A DNA stretch of 64,000 bases from Myroides sp. N17-2 (GTDB taxonomy: Bacteria; Bacteroidota; Bacteroidia; Flavobacteriales; Flavobacteriaceae), in contig NZ_NSGJ01000006.1 in NCBI RefSeq assembly GCF_002286775.1, positions 62,001-126,000 of the forward strand. Reading direction: 5' to 3'. Position numbers and translations under genes: made by a program. The notes under the pieces were generated by a model, which saw nothing but the letters and a program-made list of their open reading frames with translations, made no database searches and had not been told where the DNA came from. Of the stretch, positions 7,544 to 15,901 are shown piece by piece (position 1 is the first letter of the stretch; each line of letters starts with the position of its first letter).

Positions 7544-8113
7544 ATGCAAAGAGGTAAATTAATCGTCTTTTCTGCGCCATCAGGTTCAGGTAAGACTACG
7601 ATAGTAAGACATTTATTAGAACAAGAAGATTTGAACTTAGCGTTTTCTATCTCTTGTACATCTCGTGAGCCTAGAGGTGAAGAGGTTAATGGTCAAGACT
7701 ACTATTTTATTTCTCTTGACGAGTTTAAACAAAACATTAAAGGAGAGAAGTTCTTAGAGTGGGAAGAGGTATATAGAGATAACTTCTATGGTACACTTAG
7801 CAGCGAAGTAGAACGTCTATGGGCAGAAGGTAAGAATGTTATATTCGATATCGATGTAGCAGGAGGTCTTCGTATTAAGCGCAAGTTCCCTGAGGAGACT
7901 TTAGCTGTATTCGTAAAACCACCTAGTATAGATGAGCTGAAGATTCGTCTAAAGAAACGCTCAACTGAGAGTGAAGATAAGATCAATATGCGTATTGCTA
8001 AGGCTTCTGTAGAGTTAGCTACAGCTCCGCAGTTTGATTTGATTATTAAGAATTATGACTTAGATACGGCTAAGAATGAAGCTGTAGAACTAGTGAAGAA
8101 TTTTATAAAATAA
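7544..8113 (+). CDS. gmk: Guanylate kinase
   Basis: Phosphorylates GMP to GDP with ATP. The 189-residue protein has the P-loop SAPSGSGKTT (residues 10-19) and the GMP-binding segment SCTSREPRGEEVNGQDYYF (about 38-56). The length is normal for the cytoplasmic enzyme. It sits between yicC and nadD in a nucleotide metabolism operon. Confidence 0.96.
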   Translation: MQRGKLIVFSAPSGSGKTTIVRHLLEQEDLNLAFSISCTSREPRGEEVNGQDYYFISLDEFKQNIKGEKFLEWEEVYRDNFYGTLSSEVERLWAEGKNVIFDIDVAGGLRIKRKFPEETLAVFVKPPSIDELKIRLKKRSTESEDKINMRIAKASVELATAPQFDLIIKNYDLDTAKNEAVELVKNFIK

Positions 8114-8125
8114 AAGAATAAAGTA

Positions 8126-8713
8126 ATGAAGGTTGGATTGTATTTTGGGACGTTTAATCCGATACACATTGGACATTTAGTGATTGCGAACCATATGGTG
8201 CAGTATACTGATCTCGATGAGGTATGGATGGTGGTGACGCCTCATAGTCCACTTAAAAAGAAGAAGGGACTGTTAGAAGATTTCCATAGAATACATATGG
8301 TGAACTTAGCAACAGCTGATTATGATTATATCAAACCTTCTGATATAGAGTTTAACTTGCCACAACCGAATTATACTGTCAATACGATGGCGCTCTTGCA
8401 CGAGCGTTATCCTAAGTATGAGTTTTCGTTATTAATGGGGCAAGATAACTTAGATAGTCTACCTAAATGGAAGAACTTTGATGTCTTATTAGAGCGTTAT
8501 GCTATCTATGTTTATCCACGAGTATTCGAGGATAGACAGGAAGAGAATCCTCTGCTGAAGCATCCTAATATTCACCTAGTAGAGAATGCTCCTATTATGG
8601 AGATTTCAGCTACTTTTATTAGAGATTCGATTAAAGAAGGTAAGAATATTATGCCTTTATTAGATAAAGAGGTTTGGAAGTATATCGACCACAACCTGTT
8701 TTATAAGAAATAA
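8126..8713 (+). CDS. nadD: Nicotinate-nucleotide adenylyltransferase
   Basis: Makes nicotinate adenine dinucleotide from NaMN and ATP in NAD synthesis. The 195-residue protein carries the nucleotidyltransferase motif GTFNPIHIGH (residues 8-17) and the C-terminal ISATFIRDS, matching the ISxTxxR motif. Twelve bases after gmk; a terminator follows, so it closes the operon. Confidence 0.96.
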   Translation: MKVGLYFGTFNPIHIGHLVIANHMVQYTDLDEVWMVVTPHSPLKKKKGLLEDFHRIHMVNLATADYDYIKPSDIEFNLPQPNYTVNTMALLHERYPKYEFSLLMGQDNLDSLPKWKNFDVLLERYAIYVYPRVFEDRQEENPLLKHPNIHLVENAPIMEISATFIRDSIKEGKNIMPLLDKEVWKYIDHNLFYKK

Positions 8714-8723
8714 TTAATACACT

Positions 8724-8753
8724 AAAAGGAATGCGTTAGCATTCCTTTTTTTA
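8724..8753 (+). terminator. Terminator of yicC-gmk-nadD
   Basis: An 11-bp stem (8724-8734 with 8739-8749) with loop GTTA and a T run. Confidence 0.9.
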
Positions 8754-8783
8754 ATTTTAGGGTATCATTAAAAGAAAGATGTT

Positions 8784-9941
8784 ATGTTGAATTTCGAATT
8801 ATATAATCCAACTCGTTTATTATATGGGAAGGGACAAATAGCAGAGATAGCTAATCTTATAGATAAAAAGAGTAAGGTACTTATCGTATACGGAGGTGGT
8901 AGTATCAAGATTAATGGAGTGTATGATCAAGTTGTTAAGGCTCTAGAAGGTTTTGAAGTAGTAGAGTTCGCAGGTGTGGAGCCTAATCCTAGATATGAGA
9001 CTTTAATAAAAGCAGTGGAACTAATCAAGCGTGAGCAGGTTGACTTTATCCTAGGTGTAGGTGGTGGTAGTGTGATTGATGGGGTGAAGTTTATCTCTGC
9101 TGCGGTACATTATCAAGGAGATGCAATAGATATTATAAAGAAAAAACTACATGTCAATTGGAAAGCGATGCCGTATGGAGCTATTCTTACTCTGCCTGCT
9201 ACAGGTAGTGAGATGAACTGTGGAGCTGTGGTGACTATTGATGCTACTAAGGAGAAGTTATCATTCTCAGGAGAAGTACTGTATCCTGTCTTTTCAGTAT
9301 GTGATCCAACTGTCATAGCCTCTCTTCCTGAGAAGCAAATAGCGAATGGATTAACTGATGCATTTATCCATGTATTAGAACAGTATATTACTTATCCTCA
9401 AAATGCTCCGGTACAAGATAGATTTGCTGAGGGGATACTTCAGACACTTATAGAGGTGGCTCCTACAGTCTTAAAAGATCCTACTGATTATGATGCTGCG
9501 ATGAACTATATGTGGTGCTGTACTATGGCTCTAAATGGGTTAATATCTAAGGGAGTAGTAGAGGATTGGGTGACTCATGCGATAGGACATGAATTAACTG
9601 CTCTGTATGGTATAGATCACGGTAGAACATTAGCGATTATTGGGCCTAACTTATATAGAGTGATGTTCGATACGAAGAAAGCGAAGTTAGCGCAGTTCGG
9701 TAAGCGTGTATTTAATCTTAGTGGGAGTGAGGATGAGGTAGCGAAGCAGGCAATAGAAGAAATGGTGAAGTTCTTCCACTCACTAGGTATCCATACTAAA
9801 TTAAGTGATTATACTGATGAGGGAGAGAAAGCAGAAGAATGGATTGTTAACCGTTTTGAAGAAAGAGGATGGATAGCGATGGGAGAACAGAAGAATATCA
9901 CGCTTGATAGAGTGAGAGAGATAGTGAGAATGAGTTTATAG
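8784..9941 (+). CDS. Iron-containing alcohol dehydrogenase, YqhD/BdhA-like
   Basis: Protein of 385 residues of the group III iron alcohol dehydrogenases. The cofactor loop is GVGGGSVIDGVKF (about 92-104). Metal ligands are visible as the aspartate and histidine of LTDAFIHVLEQ and two histidines in the THAIGHELTALYGIDHG segment. The closest pattern is the YqhD/butanol dehydrogenase group, which reduces aldehydes with NAD(P)H; the real substrate cannot be read from sequence. Single gene after the nadD terminator, with one 156-bp repeat copy starting 42 bases past its stop. Confidence 0.92.
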   Translation: MLNFELYNPTRLLYGKGQIAEIANLIDKKSKVLIVYGGGSIKINGVYDQVVKALEGFEVVEFAGVEPNPRYETLIKAVELIKREQVDFILGVGGGSVIDGVKFISAAVHYQGDAIDIIKKKLHVNWKAMPYGAILTLPATGSEMNCGAVVTIDATKEKLSFSGEVLYPVFSVCDPTVIASLPEKQIANGLTDAFIHVLEQYITYPQNAPVQDRFAEGILQTLIEVAPTVLKDPTDYDAAMNYMWCCTMALNGLISKGVVEDWVTHAIGHELTALYGIDHGRTLAIIGPNLYRVMFDTKKAKLAQFGKRVFNLSGSEDEVAKQAIEEMVKFFHSLGIHTKLSDYTDEGEKAEEWIVNRFEERGWIAMGEQKNITLDRVREIVRMSL

Positions 9942-9982
9942 ATAAATAGCACGCTGTCTTTCAGATTAGTGTGTTTTTTTTA

Positions 9983-10138
9983 AACCCGGAATACGCGATA
10001 GACCTATTAACGAGAATGAATTATACAAAACAGCTCTGAATTTATGAAAAAAGCATACTATAGTATGGTTTTAGAAGAAATGAAAGAGATGTAAAGTAGA
10101 ATTTATTCGTAGTATAGGTCGAATGCGGATTCTGGGTT
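9983..10138 (+). repeat. 156-bp inverted-end repeat, copy A
   Basis: First of three 156-bp copies. It begins AACCC and ends GGGTT; its outer 21 bases form an imperfect terminal inverted repeat (16 of 21 match, consensus AACCCAnAATnCGC). A perfect 14-bp palindrome CATACTATAGTATG lies at 10054-10067, the same offset as in copy B. It is the most diverged of the three. No transposase is present, so it resembles a MITE or another non-autonomous repeat. Confidence 0.9.
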
Positions 10139-10391
10139 AAACTTTTTTTTGAAGGAAGTGAATTGGCAGTCTACGTTATATATTGTTAATTTCATCCAAA
10201 AGTGTTGATTAAGATTGGAATAAATTGAGTTGTTGTTAATTAGGCTAAAATGTAGATAAGTAAATAAAAGTGTTTTTTAATGACTGCTTTCTGATTGATA
10301 GTTAGATATATTTCTCTTTTTATTGAAGATATTACACAATATTTAATCATAAGCTATTATGTATGTAATTGTTTGCAATGTGTTTTTTACT

Positions 10392-10399
10392 TACTTTTG
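10392..10399 (+). promoter_or_regulatory. Promoter -7 element for gpsA
   Basis: TACTTTTG, exact match to TAnnTTTG, 21 bases before the gpsA ATG. Confidence 0.65.
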
Positions 10400-10420
10400 A
10401 CCAACTAATAAACTTAGTGT

Positions 10421-11416
10421 ATGAATGAATATCCGAAAATAGCAGTTATAGGTGGTGGGAGTTGGGCTACTGCCATAGTAAAAATGTTGAGTGAGAACCT
10501 ATCTGAGATAGCATGGTACATGCGCAATGATTCTGCATTAGAAGAGATTAAAGTAAACTTTCACAATCCAAACTATCTTAGTTCTGTGGAGTTCGACGTG
10601 GATCAACTAAGACTTACTAATGATATTAATAAGGCTATATCGTATGCAGACTATGTAATCTTCGCTATTCCATCAGCATTTTTATGCCAAGAGATGAGTA
10701 GATTACACGTGAGCCTAGAAGGAAAAGTTATCATTTCTGCAATAAAGGGAATTATACCTGAGACAAGTCTTATCGTTGGTGAGCATTTTCATCAGACTTA
10801 TAATGTACCTTATGAGAATATTGCAGTTTTAACGGGGCCTTGTCACGCTGAGGAAGTTGCATTAGAACGCCTTTCTTATTTGACGATAGCTTGCCAAACA
10901 GAAGAATATGCAAAGACAATAGCAAACTGTGTTACAAGTCATTATATCAGAGCGAAAACTACTGATGATATTATTGGAACTGAGTATGCTGCTGTGTTAA
11001 AGAATATCTATGCTGTAGCCTGTGGTATTGCACATGGATTAGGGTACGGAGATAACTTCCAAGCATTGCTTATGAGTAATGCTATACGTGAGATGAAGAA
11101 GTTCATCAAAAAAGTGCATCGTATGAAGCGTAATATTAATAACTCTGCTTATTTAGGAGATTTATTAGTGACAGGGTATTCTTTGTTCTCTCGTAACCGT
11201 ATGTTCGGTAATATGATCGGTAAGGGGTATACTGTAAAGTCTGCACAGATGGAGATGAATATGATCGCAGAGGGGTATTATGCTAGTAAAAGTGCCTACG
11301 AGCTAAATAAACAATATGGTGCTAAAACACCTATAATCAACGCTGTATATGATATTTTATACAGTGGTAAAGACCCTAAGAAGGTGTTTAGAAAACTAAC
11401 GGAAAAATTAGATTAA
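10421..11416 (+). CDS. gpsA: NAD(P)-dependent glycerol-3-phosphate dehydrogenase
   Basis: Reduces dihydroxyacetone phosphate to sn-glycerol 3-phosphate for phospholipid synthesis. The protein has 331 residues, as usual. The Rossmann loop is IGGGSWATA (about 9-17). The conserved TGPCHAEEV lies near 142-150, and the catalytic lysine is in EYAAVLKNIYAVACGI (about 190-205). The gene is monocistronic with its own promoter and terminator. Confidence 0.95.
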   Translation: MNEYPKIAVIGGGSWATAIVKMLSENLSEIAWYMRNDSALEEIKVNFHNPNYLSSVEFDVDQLRLTNDINKAISYADYVIFAIPSAFLCQEMSRLHVSLEGKVIISAIKGIIPETSLIVGEHFHQTYNVPYENIAVLTGPCHAEEVALERLSYLTIACQTEEYAKTIANCVTSHYIRAKTTDDIIGTEYAAVLKNIYAVACGIAHGLGYGDNFQALLMSNAIREMKKFIKKVHRMKRNINNSAYLGDLLVTGYSLFSRNRMFGNMIGKGYTVKSAQMEMNMIAEGYYASKSAYELNKQYGAKTPIINAVYDILYSGKDPKKVFRKLTEKLD

Positions 11417-11462
11417 AAAAATAATTAATTCCCCGTGTTTTGTTTTTAAATAAAATATATCG

Positions 11463-11498
11463 AATAACCTGTTGTATATCAATAGGTTATTTTTTTAT
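11463..11498 (+). terminator. Terminator of gpsA
   Basis: Stem AATAACCT/AGGTTATT (11463-11470 with 11484-11491) followed by a T run. Confidence 0.8.
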
Positions 11499-11586
11499 TA
11501 AGACTTTTGGCAACATAAAAGATAGTTTGTAATTTGTTGATTTAATGTTAGTTATGAGGGTTTCTCTTGGGGGAGAATATTACTTA

Positions 11587-11594
11587 TAGTTTTG
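11587..11594 (+). promoter_or_regulatory. Promoter -7 element for terC-like gene
   Basis: TAGTTTTG, exact match to TAnnTTTG, 19 bases before the ATG. The implied leader is only about 12 nt, so there is no room for a manganese riboswitch of the yybP-ykoY type. Confidence 0.6.
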
Positions 11595-11613
11595 TCGAGT
11601 TAAAATAAAAAAC

Positions 11614-12606
11614 ATGGATCATTTAATTAATCACCCAGTTTTATTAGGGGTATTTGGAGTAGTAGTTATTATTATGCTACTTTTAGACTTAGGAGTATTT
11701 AATAGACACAGTCATACTGTGTCAACCAAAGAGGCTATTGTTTGGACAGTAGTATGGATCGGATTAGCAATGTGTTTTAGTGGAGTGATCTATTATTACA
11801 TGGACTTCGAGAACTTTGCGCGCTTTCAGTCTGCGTATTGGATAGAAAAGGCGCTATCCGTAGATAATTTATTTGTCTTTATACTTGTCTTTACCTTTTT
11901 TAAGGTACCAAAAGAATTGCATCACCGTGTATTATTTTGGGGAATTATAGGAGCTTTAGTTTTTAGAGCGATCTTTATTTTTGCCGGAGTTGAGATCATT
12001 AATATGACTTATCTACCAGCAATGGATATCTTCGGAATGACTGTTGAAATCAATGCAGTATTAACTATTTTTGGTTTCTTTCTTTTATATTCAGGTGTTA
12101 AGTCTTGGTTTGCTAAAGAAGAACATGATGAGAACGAAGACTTGTCTAAAAACTTCGCTGTGCGTTTAGTACACAAGTTCTTTAAAGTAAGTGATGACTA
12201 TGATGGAGAGAAGTTCTTCACAGTGAAGAATGGTGTACGTATGGTCACTCCTTTATTCGTTGCTCTTATGGTAATTGAGTTTACAGATGTGATCTTTGCG
12301 GTAGATAGTATACCTGCTATCTTTGCTATTGCGCCAGACGACCCATTTATCTTGTATACATCTAATATCTTCGCTATATTAGGATTGAGATCATTATACT
12401 TCTTGTTAGCTAACTTTATGGATAAGTTCTCTAAGCTTAAGTATGGTCTAGCTATTATCTTATCGTTTATTGGTACGAAGATGATTATATCTCCATTCTA
12501 TCACGTTGATTCTATGGTATCATTATCTGTTATCGCAGGAGTATTAGTTCTTTCAGTAGTGGCGTCATTTATGTTTCCACCTAAGAAAGCAGAAGTTAGT
12601 AAGTAA
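11614..12606 (+). CDS. TerC/Alx family integral membrane protein
   Basis: Protein of 330 residues with about nine membrane segments. Family hallmarks are EKALSVDNLFVF (about 82-93) and the later EFTDVIFAVDSIPA (about 222-235), whose acidic residues lie in the membrane. TerC/Alx proteins are linked to manganese export or metal handling and, in some hosts, tellurite resistance; no other ter genes are nearby, so tellurite is not indicated. A cytoplasmic insertion around residues 170-205 is charged. Single gene with its own promoter and terminator. Confidence 0.93.
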   Translation: MDHLINHPVLLGVFGVVVIIMLLLDLGVFNRHSHTVSTKEAIVWTVVWIGLAMCFSGVIYYYMDFENFARFQSAYWIEKALSVDNLFVFILVFTFFKVPKELHHRVLFWGIIGALVFRAIFIFAGVEIINMTYLPAMDIFGMTVEINAVLTIFGFFLLYSGVKSWFAKEEHDENEDLSKNFAVRLVHKFFKVSDDYDGEKFFTVKNGVRMVTPLFVALMVIEFTDVIFAVDSIPAIFAIAPDDPFILYTSNIFAILGLRSLYFLLANFMDKFSKLKYGLAIILSFIGTKMIISPFYHVDSMVSLSVIAGVLVLSVVASFMFPPKKAEVSK

Positions 12607-12625
12607 TTAAGGTTATATTTATATT

Positions 12626-12660
12626 AAAAGCCCCTCTACATGTCGTAGAGGGGCTTTTTG
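12626..12660. terminator. Bidirectional terminator between terC-like gene and GH32 gene
   Basis: A 14-bp stem (12626-12639 with 12645-12658) with A-run on the left and T-run on the right, so it can serve both converging genes. Confidence 0.88.
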
Positions 12661-12734
12661 TATATACTGAGTTCCTGTTTTCTATTCTCTGATATAAAGA
12701 TTGAGAAAGTATCATAGGTTAATATGTTGTCTGT

Positions 12735-14447
12735 CTATTCCTCCTCGTGAAAACTGTATATTCTAAACTTGGTGATGTCTATTCTTCCGTTCTCTACTAT
12801 GATATTTAATGTATTATAGGGTTCAGTAGGAAAGATGAGATTCGTCATTGCTGTTTTTCCTTTGTTTATAAATAGTTCTGCAGAGCACTTGTCTATGTAT
12901 AGTTTTAATTTGTATTTCTTCTCTATCTGTAGAGGAGCAGTTATTTTATGTTTACAAAACTTTTTAGAAAATGAGTGTTCTCCTGTTGTTGATCTATCAA
13001 TGACAAGCTTGCCTTTGTTTAAGTTGAACGTATATTGTAAAGATTCTCCTACTGTATTTTGTAAGGAAACACGTATTTTAGATGTATTAAGATCTACGAT
13101 ATCGAAGTCAAGTATAAGCTCATATACGCCTTGATTATCATCTAGCAGATATTCTATATCGACAGCTTTATCTACAAGTTGTGTTGGGAACTCTTCTATT
13201 CGCTCTCTCTTTTTCTTTAATTCTCTGATTGGATAGCTTTTTACTATCATATGTTCTCCATTGTTTCCTATATCCAATGTACGTGGTAAGGTCATTGCAT
13301 TTTTAAATGTTTTCGTGGGAAGGATATTAGCATATTGCCAATTGCTCATCCATGCAATATAGAGGGGCTTATCTTTAGGATTATTATGCCATGTCGTACC
13401 AGCGTAACAATCTTTACCATAATCTAGCCATAGTGGATAAGGCAATGTCTCTGCGGTAAAAGTTGTACCATCGAAGTTGCCAATGAAGTATTGTGTAGCG
13501 CTACCTTTATTAGGACCACCAGCATTAACACTTACTAGAAGTACCCATCTATGTGTTTTGCCATAAGGAAGTTTAAACAAGTCTGGGCATTCCCATACTC
13601 CTTTATGTGACCCTATGCCTGAGCCAAATTCGCTTATTAGCGTCCATTCTTTTAGATCAGTAGAGCTATAGAATGAAATGGTAGGGGATGTAGCTAATGA
13701 CATAATCCATTTATTCGTTTCGGTATGCCAAAATACTTTAGGGTCTCTAAAGTCTGTCTTATCTTCGTTAATTAAGATAGGGTTATGCTCATAGTTAGTA
13801 AAAGTATAACCGTCATCTGTACTATAAGCTAGACACTGAGTCTGCGTATCTGCAGCAGCAGTGTATAAGGCGATAATCGCATTCTCTCCAAACCCTGCAC
13901 AGTTCTGACTATCGATCACAATACTACCAGAATATATAGCCCCTAGTTCATTAGGCACTAAAGCTAAAGGCTGGGTAGTCCAATCTATTAGATTCTCTGA
14001 AGTAGCATGGCCCCAGCTCATATTACCCCACTTCATTCCATATGGATTGTGTTGATAGTATAGATGGTAGATGCCTTTATTATAAAATAAACCAACAGGA
14101 TCATTGATCCAGCCTTCGGGAGAACTATAGTGGTATGTTGGCCTGTGTAATTCAATATCTGGGTGCTCATAAGACTCAGCTTGCTTTATGAATTCTGCAA
14201 ATGGCAAAAGTGGTTTACTTGTACTAATCTCTATCTCAATTGAGGTATCTATTAGAGTATGTACATCTATTTTAATATAGTATTTAGGAGGCTTATCTGT
14301 TATACGAGCATTGAAAGTAAGGAATAGACTTCCTTGATTATCAAGTATCGTAATAGTGTTTTTGTCTTTCTTATCGTTAATCGGAAATAGTAGATATTTT
14401 TCAGTAACGTCTAGTTGGAAACTCTGTGTGTCTTTGGTTTTCTTCAT
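12735..14447 (-). CDS. GH32 family fructan/sucrose hydrolase with DUF4980-like N-terminus
   Basis: Glycoside hydrolase family 32, 570 residues. The nucleophile motif reads WINDPVG (family WMNDPNG), the second acidic motif is FRDPKVFW, and the acid/base glutamate is in WECPDLF. Residues 1-95 look like the DUF4980 domain often placed before GH32 in Bacteroidota; the rest holds the five-bladed propeller and a C-terminal beta-sandwich. It should cleave beta-fructosyl bonds (levan, inulin or sucrose). No signal peptide is visible and the frame upstream of the ATG closes at a TAA eight codons away, so it appears cytoplasmic. No SusC/SusD or fructose transporter is nearby. Confidence 0.93.
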   Translation of the reverse strand: MKKTKDTQSFQLDVTEKYLLFPINDKKDKNTITILDNQGSLFLTFNARITDKPPKYYIKIDVHTLIDTSIEIEISTSKPLLPFAEFIKQAESYEHPDIELHRPTYHYSSPEGWINDPVGLFYNKGIYHLYYQHNPYGMKWGNMSWGHATSENLIDWTTQPLALVPNELGAIYSGSIVIDSQNCAGFGENAIIALYTAAADTQTQCLAYSTDDGYTFTNYEHNPILINEDKTDFRDPKVFWHTETNKWIMSLATSPTISFYSSTDLKEWTLISEFGSGIGSHKGVWECPDLFKLPYGKTHRWVLLVSVNAGGPNKGSATQYFIGNFDGTTFTAETLPYPLWLDYGKDCYAGTTWHNNPKDKPLYIAWMSNWQYANILPTKTFKNAMTLPRTLDIGNNGEHMIVKSYPIRELKKKRERIEEFPTQLVDKAVDIEYLLDDNQGVYELILDFDIVDLNTSKIRVSLQNTVGESLQYTFNLNKGKLVIDRSTTGEHSFSKKFCKHKITAPLQIEKKYKLKLYIDKCSAELFINKGKTAMTNLIFPTEPYNTLNIIVENGRIDITKFRIYSFHEEE

Positions 14448-14536
14448 TTTGGACTGATTAACTTTGGATTGTGTAATTTATAGCATATTTACAGTTAAAT
14501 GTAAGAAAAATAAGCAATTGCTTGACAAATAAGACA

Positions 14537-14571
14537 TAAAAAAAGAGCGTATTTCTATCAGAAATACGCTC
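14537..14571 (-). terminator. Terminator of the cytochrome c gene
   Basis: Perfect 12-bp stem (14545-14556 with 14560-14571), 3-base loop; on the minus strand it is followed by a run of T. Confidence 0.9.
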
Positions 14572-14580
14572 CTCTTTAAT

Positions 14581-15006
14581 TTATTTTTTTAGTGATTTAG
14601 TTGCACTGGTATTGCCTCTATGGCACATCGCACATGTTACTACATCTATTGATTCTGGCTTAGGGTGATTCTCCCAATTAAAATTCTCAGCATTTATCTT
14701 CTGAGTCATCGTGATCATATGCCTAGCGAACTCTTTTTCTTTTTTAGTATCCGCAGCGAAGTCTAGTTTGTCAGTTCCTTCGATTTGCGTATGACAATAT
14801 CCACACTTCACTCCTAATGCATCATTGTAGCCTCTCATTAATCCTTTAAGGCTATCATTAGAGATATCTTGTGGTAATACTTTTAGATTCTTCCATACAG
14901 GATCTCCGGCTTTAGTGTCTGTGATTATAGACGAAGAGTTAAAGGAAAATAAGGTGATAAGTATGCCTAAACAACTTAAAATAGCTAACAGGTTCTTTAT
15001 TTTCAT
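14581..15006 (-). CDS. Dihaem c-type cytochrome, exported
   Basis: Protein of 141 residues with an N-terminal hydrophobic export segment (about 5-22) and two haem sites, CGYCH near residue 70 and CAMCH near 127. The arrangement resembles the cytochrome subunit family of photosynthetic reaction centres, which occurs widely as short soluble proteins in Bacteroidota; no photosynthesis is implied. Its redox partner is unknown. The true start is the ATG at 15006; an in-frame TTG at 15015 adds three residues. Monocistronic. Confidence 0.88.
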   Translation of the reverse strand: MKIKNLLAILSCLGILITLFSFNSSSIITDTKAGDPVWKNLKVLPQDISNDSLKGLMRGYNDALGVKCGYCHTQIEGTDKLDFAADTKKEKEFARHMITMTQKINAENFNWENHPKPESIDVVTCAMCHRGNTSATKSLKK

Positions 15007-15107
15007 AATAATCAAGTTTTAAGATTGGTAAAGCAATTTAAGTAAACTAACCTTTGGATTGATTATAAATAGAGATGTTGTTAACGATTGTATTTGAGAT
15101 TGTTATA

Positions 15108-15515
15108 TTACTTAGCTATGATCCCTTTCTTCGTTGTGAATGGCAATGTCGTTAAGTGTTTATCTCCTAAAGTGTCCGCTAAGAAGGTATAGTTCTTATC
15201 ATAAAGTTTTCCTCCTTGGAAGAATGTTACCATAAACGTATTACTTAATTTGAATACTGATGGGTCTACTAACTCTACACGCACATTCCCTTTTGGAGGG
15301 ATAGATTTAAACGCATGTCTAAACTGGCTCGTTCCTCTTATTTCTCCATCTATTTCTCCTATAGCTTGTGATACTACTAAGATAGCTTCCATTTCTTCTT
15401 CAGAATTATTAAATAAGTATGCATACCAAGAGTCTGCTAAAAACTCTTCGCTGTATTCTTTGATAATCACTAATTCTATATTCTTTACTACCGGTATCTC
15501 TATGTCTTTTTTCAT
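15108..15515 (-). CDS. Conserved flavobacterial protein of unknown function
   Basis: Protein of 135 residues with no signal peptide or membrane segment. It begins MKKDIEIPVVKNIEL and alternates strand-like segments, suggesting a small beta-rich cytoplasmic fold. Homologues in flavobacteria have, from recall, sometimes been labelled phenylalanyl-tRNA synthetase subunit; nothing in the sequence supports that. The open frame extends further upstream, but a TACCTTTG promoter element 17 bases before the ATG at 15515 places the transcript start inside that extension and so fixes this start. Confidence 0.82.
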   Translation of the reverse strand: MKKDIEIPVVKNIELVIIKEYSEEFLADSWYAYLFNNSEEEMEAILVVSQAIGEIDGEIRGTSQFRHAFKSIPPKGNVRVELVDPSVFKLSNTFMVTFFQGGKLYDKNYTFLADTLGDKHLTTLPFTTKKGIIAK

Positions 15516-15901
15516 TGTATCTATTTTGTTGCAAAGGTAATTTATTTTGATATAAATAACGAGGGAGGTTTTTAAGTGCTTTTTTGGCATTGTTTTTGGA
15601 TGTATATAGTTGAAAGTTAACTTCATAGTTTTTTGGTTTTTTAGGTTTAGTAGAGCTGTTCTTATATTCAAGAATGGCTCTTTTTTTTGGATGATAAGCT
15701 TGTATTGCTAAGGGCAACTTTAATTTATATTGTTTAATACCTACTATATGAGAGAGTGTGCTGTATGTTATGAAATACCAAAAATTAAGATAGTTCTATG
15801 TGGTTGTTTTTTATTTAATTAAAAAAATTAAAAATAATTGTAATTAAGTTGTAACAAAAAGCAGAAATAGATACTAATATGTTAGTATTACAATTTTAGT
15901 T
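15516..15901. other. Divergent intergenic region
   Basis: About 386 bases between the unknown minus-strand gene and the DUF5687 gene. Apart from the minus-strand promoter at its left end I see only AT-rich sequence. Confidence 0.5.
15532..15539 (-). promoter_or_regulatory. Promoter -7 element for the unknown gene
   Basis: On the minus strand this reads TACCTTTG. It lies inside the longer open frame and rules out upstream starts. Confidence 0.75.

Larger units (their letters stand above)
9942..10420. other. Intergenic region with repeat copy A
   Basis: Between the alcohol dehydrogenase and gpsA. A weak G-T-rich stem and eight T at 9950-9980 may be the upstream gene's terminator. The 156-bp repeat fills 9983-10138. 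The rest (10139-10391) is AT-rich with no frame or hairpin I can support. Confidence 0.5.

Noticed and set aside
10044..10092. Short open frame in repeat copy A (16 codons starting ATGAAAAAAGCA)
   Set aside because: In the same frame copies B and C lack the ATG and all sense differences between B and C alter the amino acid, so there is no sign of protein constraint.
11499..11613. Manganese (yybP-ykoY) riboswitch before the TerC-like gene
   Set aside because: The best promoter match leaves a leader of about 12 nt and conserved riboswitch loops are not visible.
11614..12606. Tellurite resistance gene
   Set aside because: The protein is TerC-like, but no other ter genes are present and most stand-alone members are general metal-related membrane proteins.
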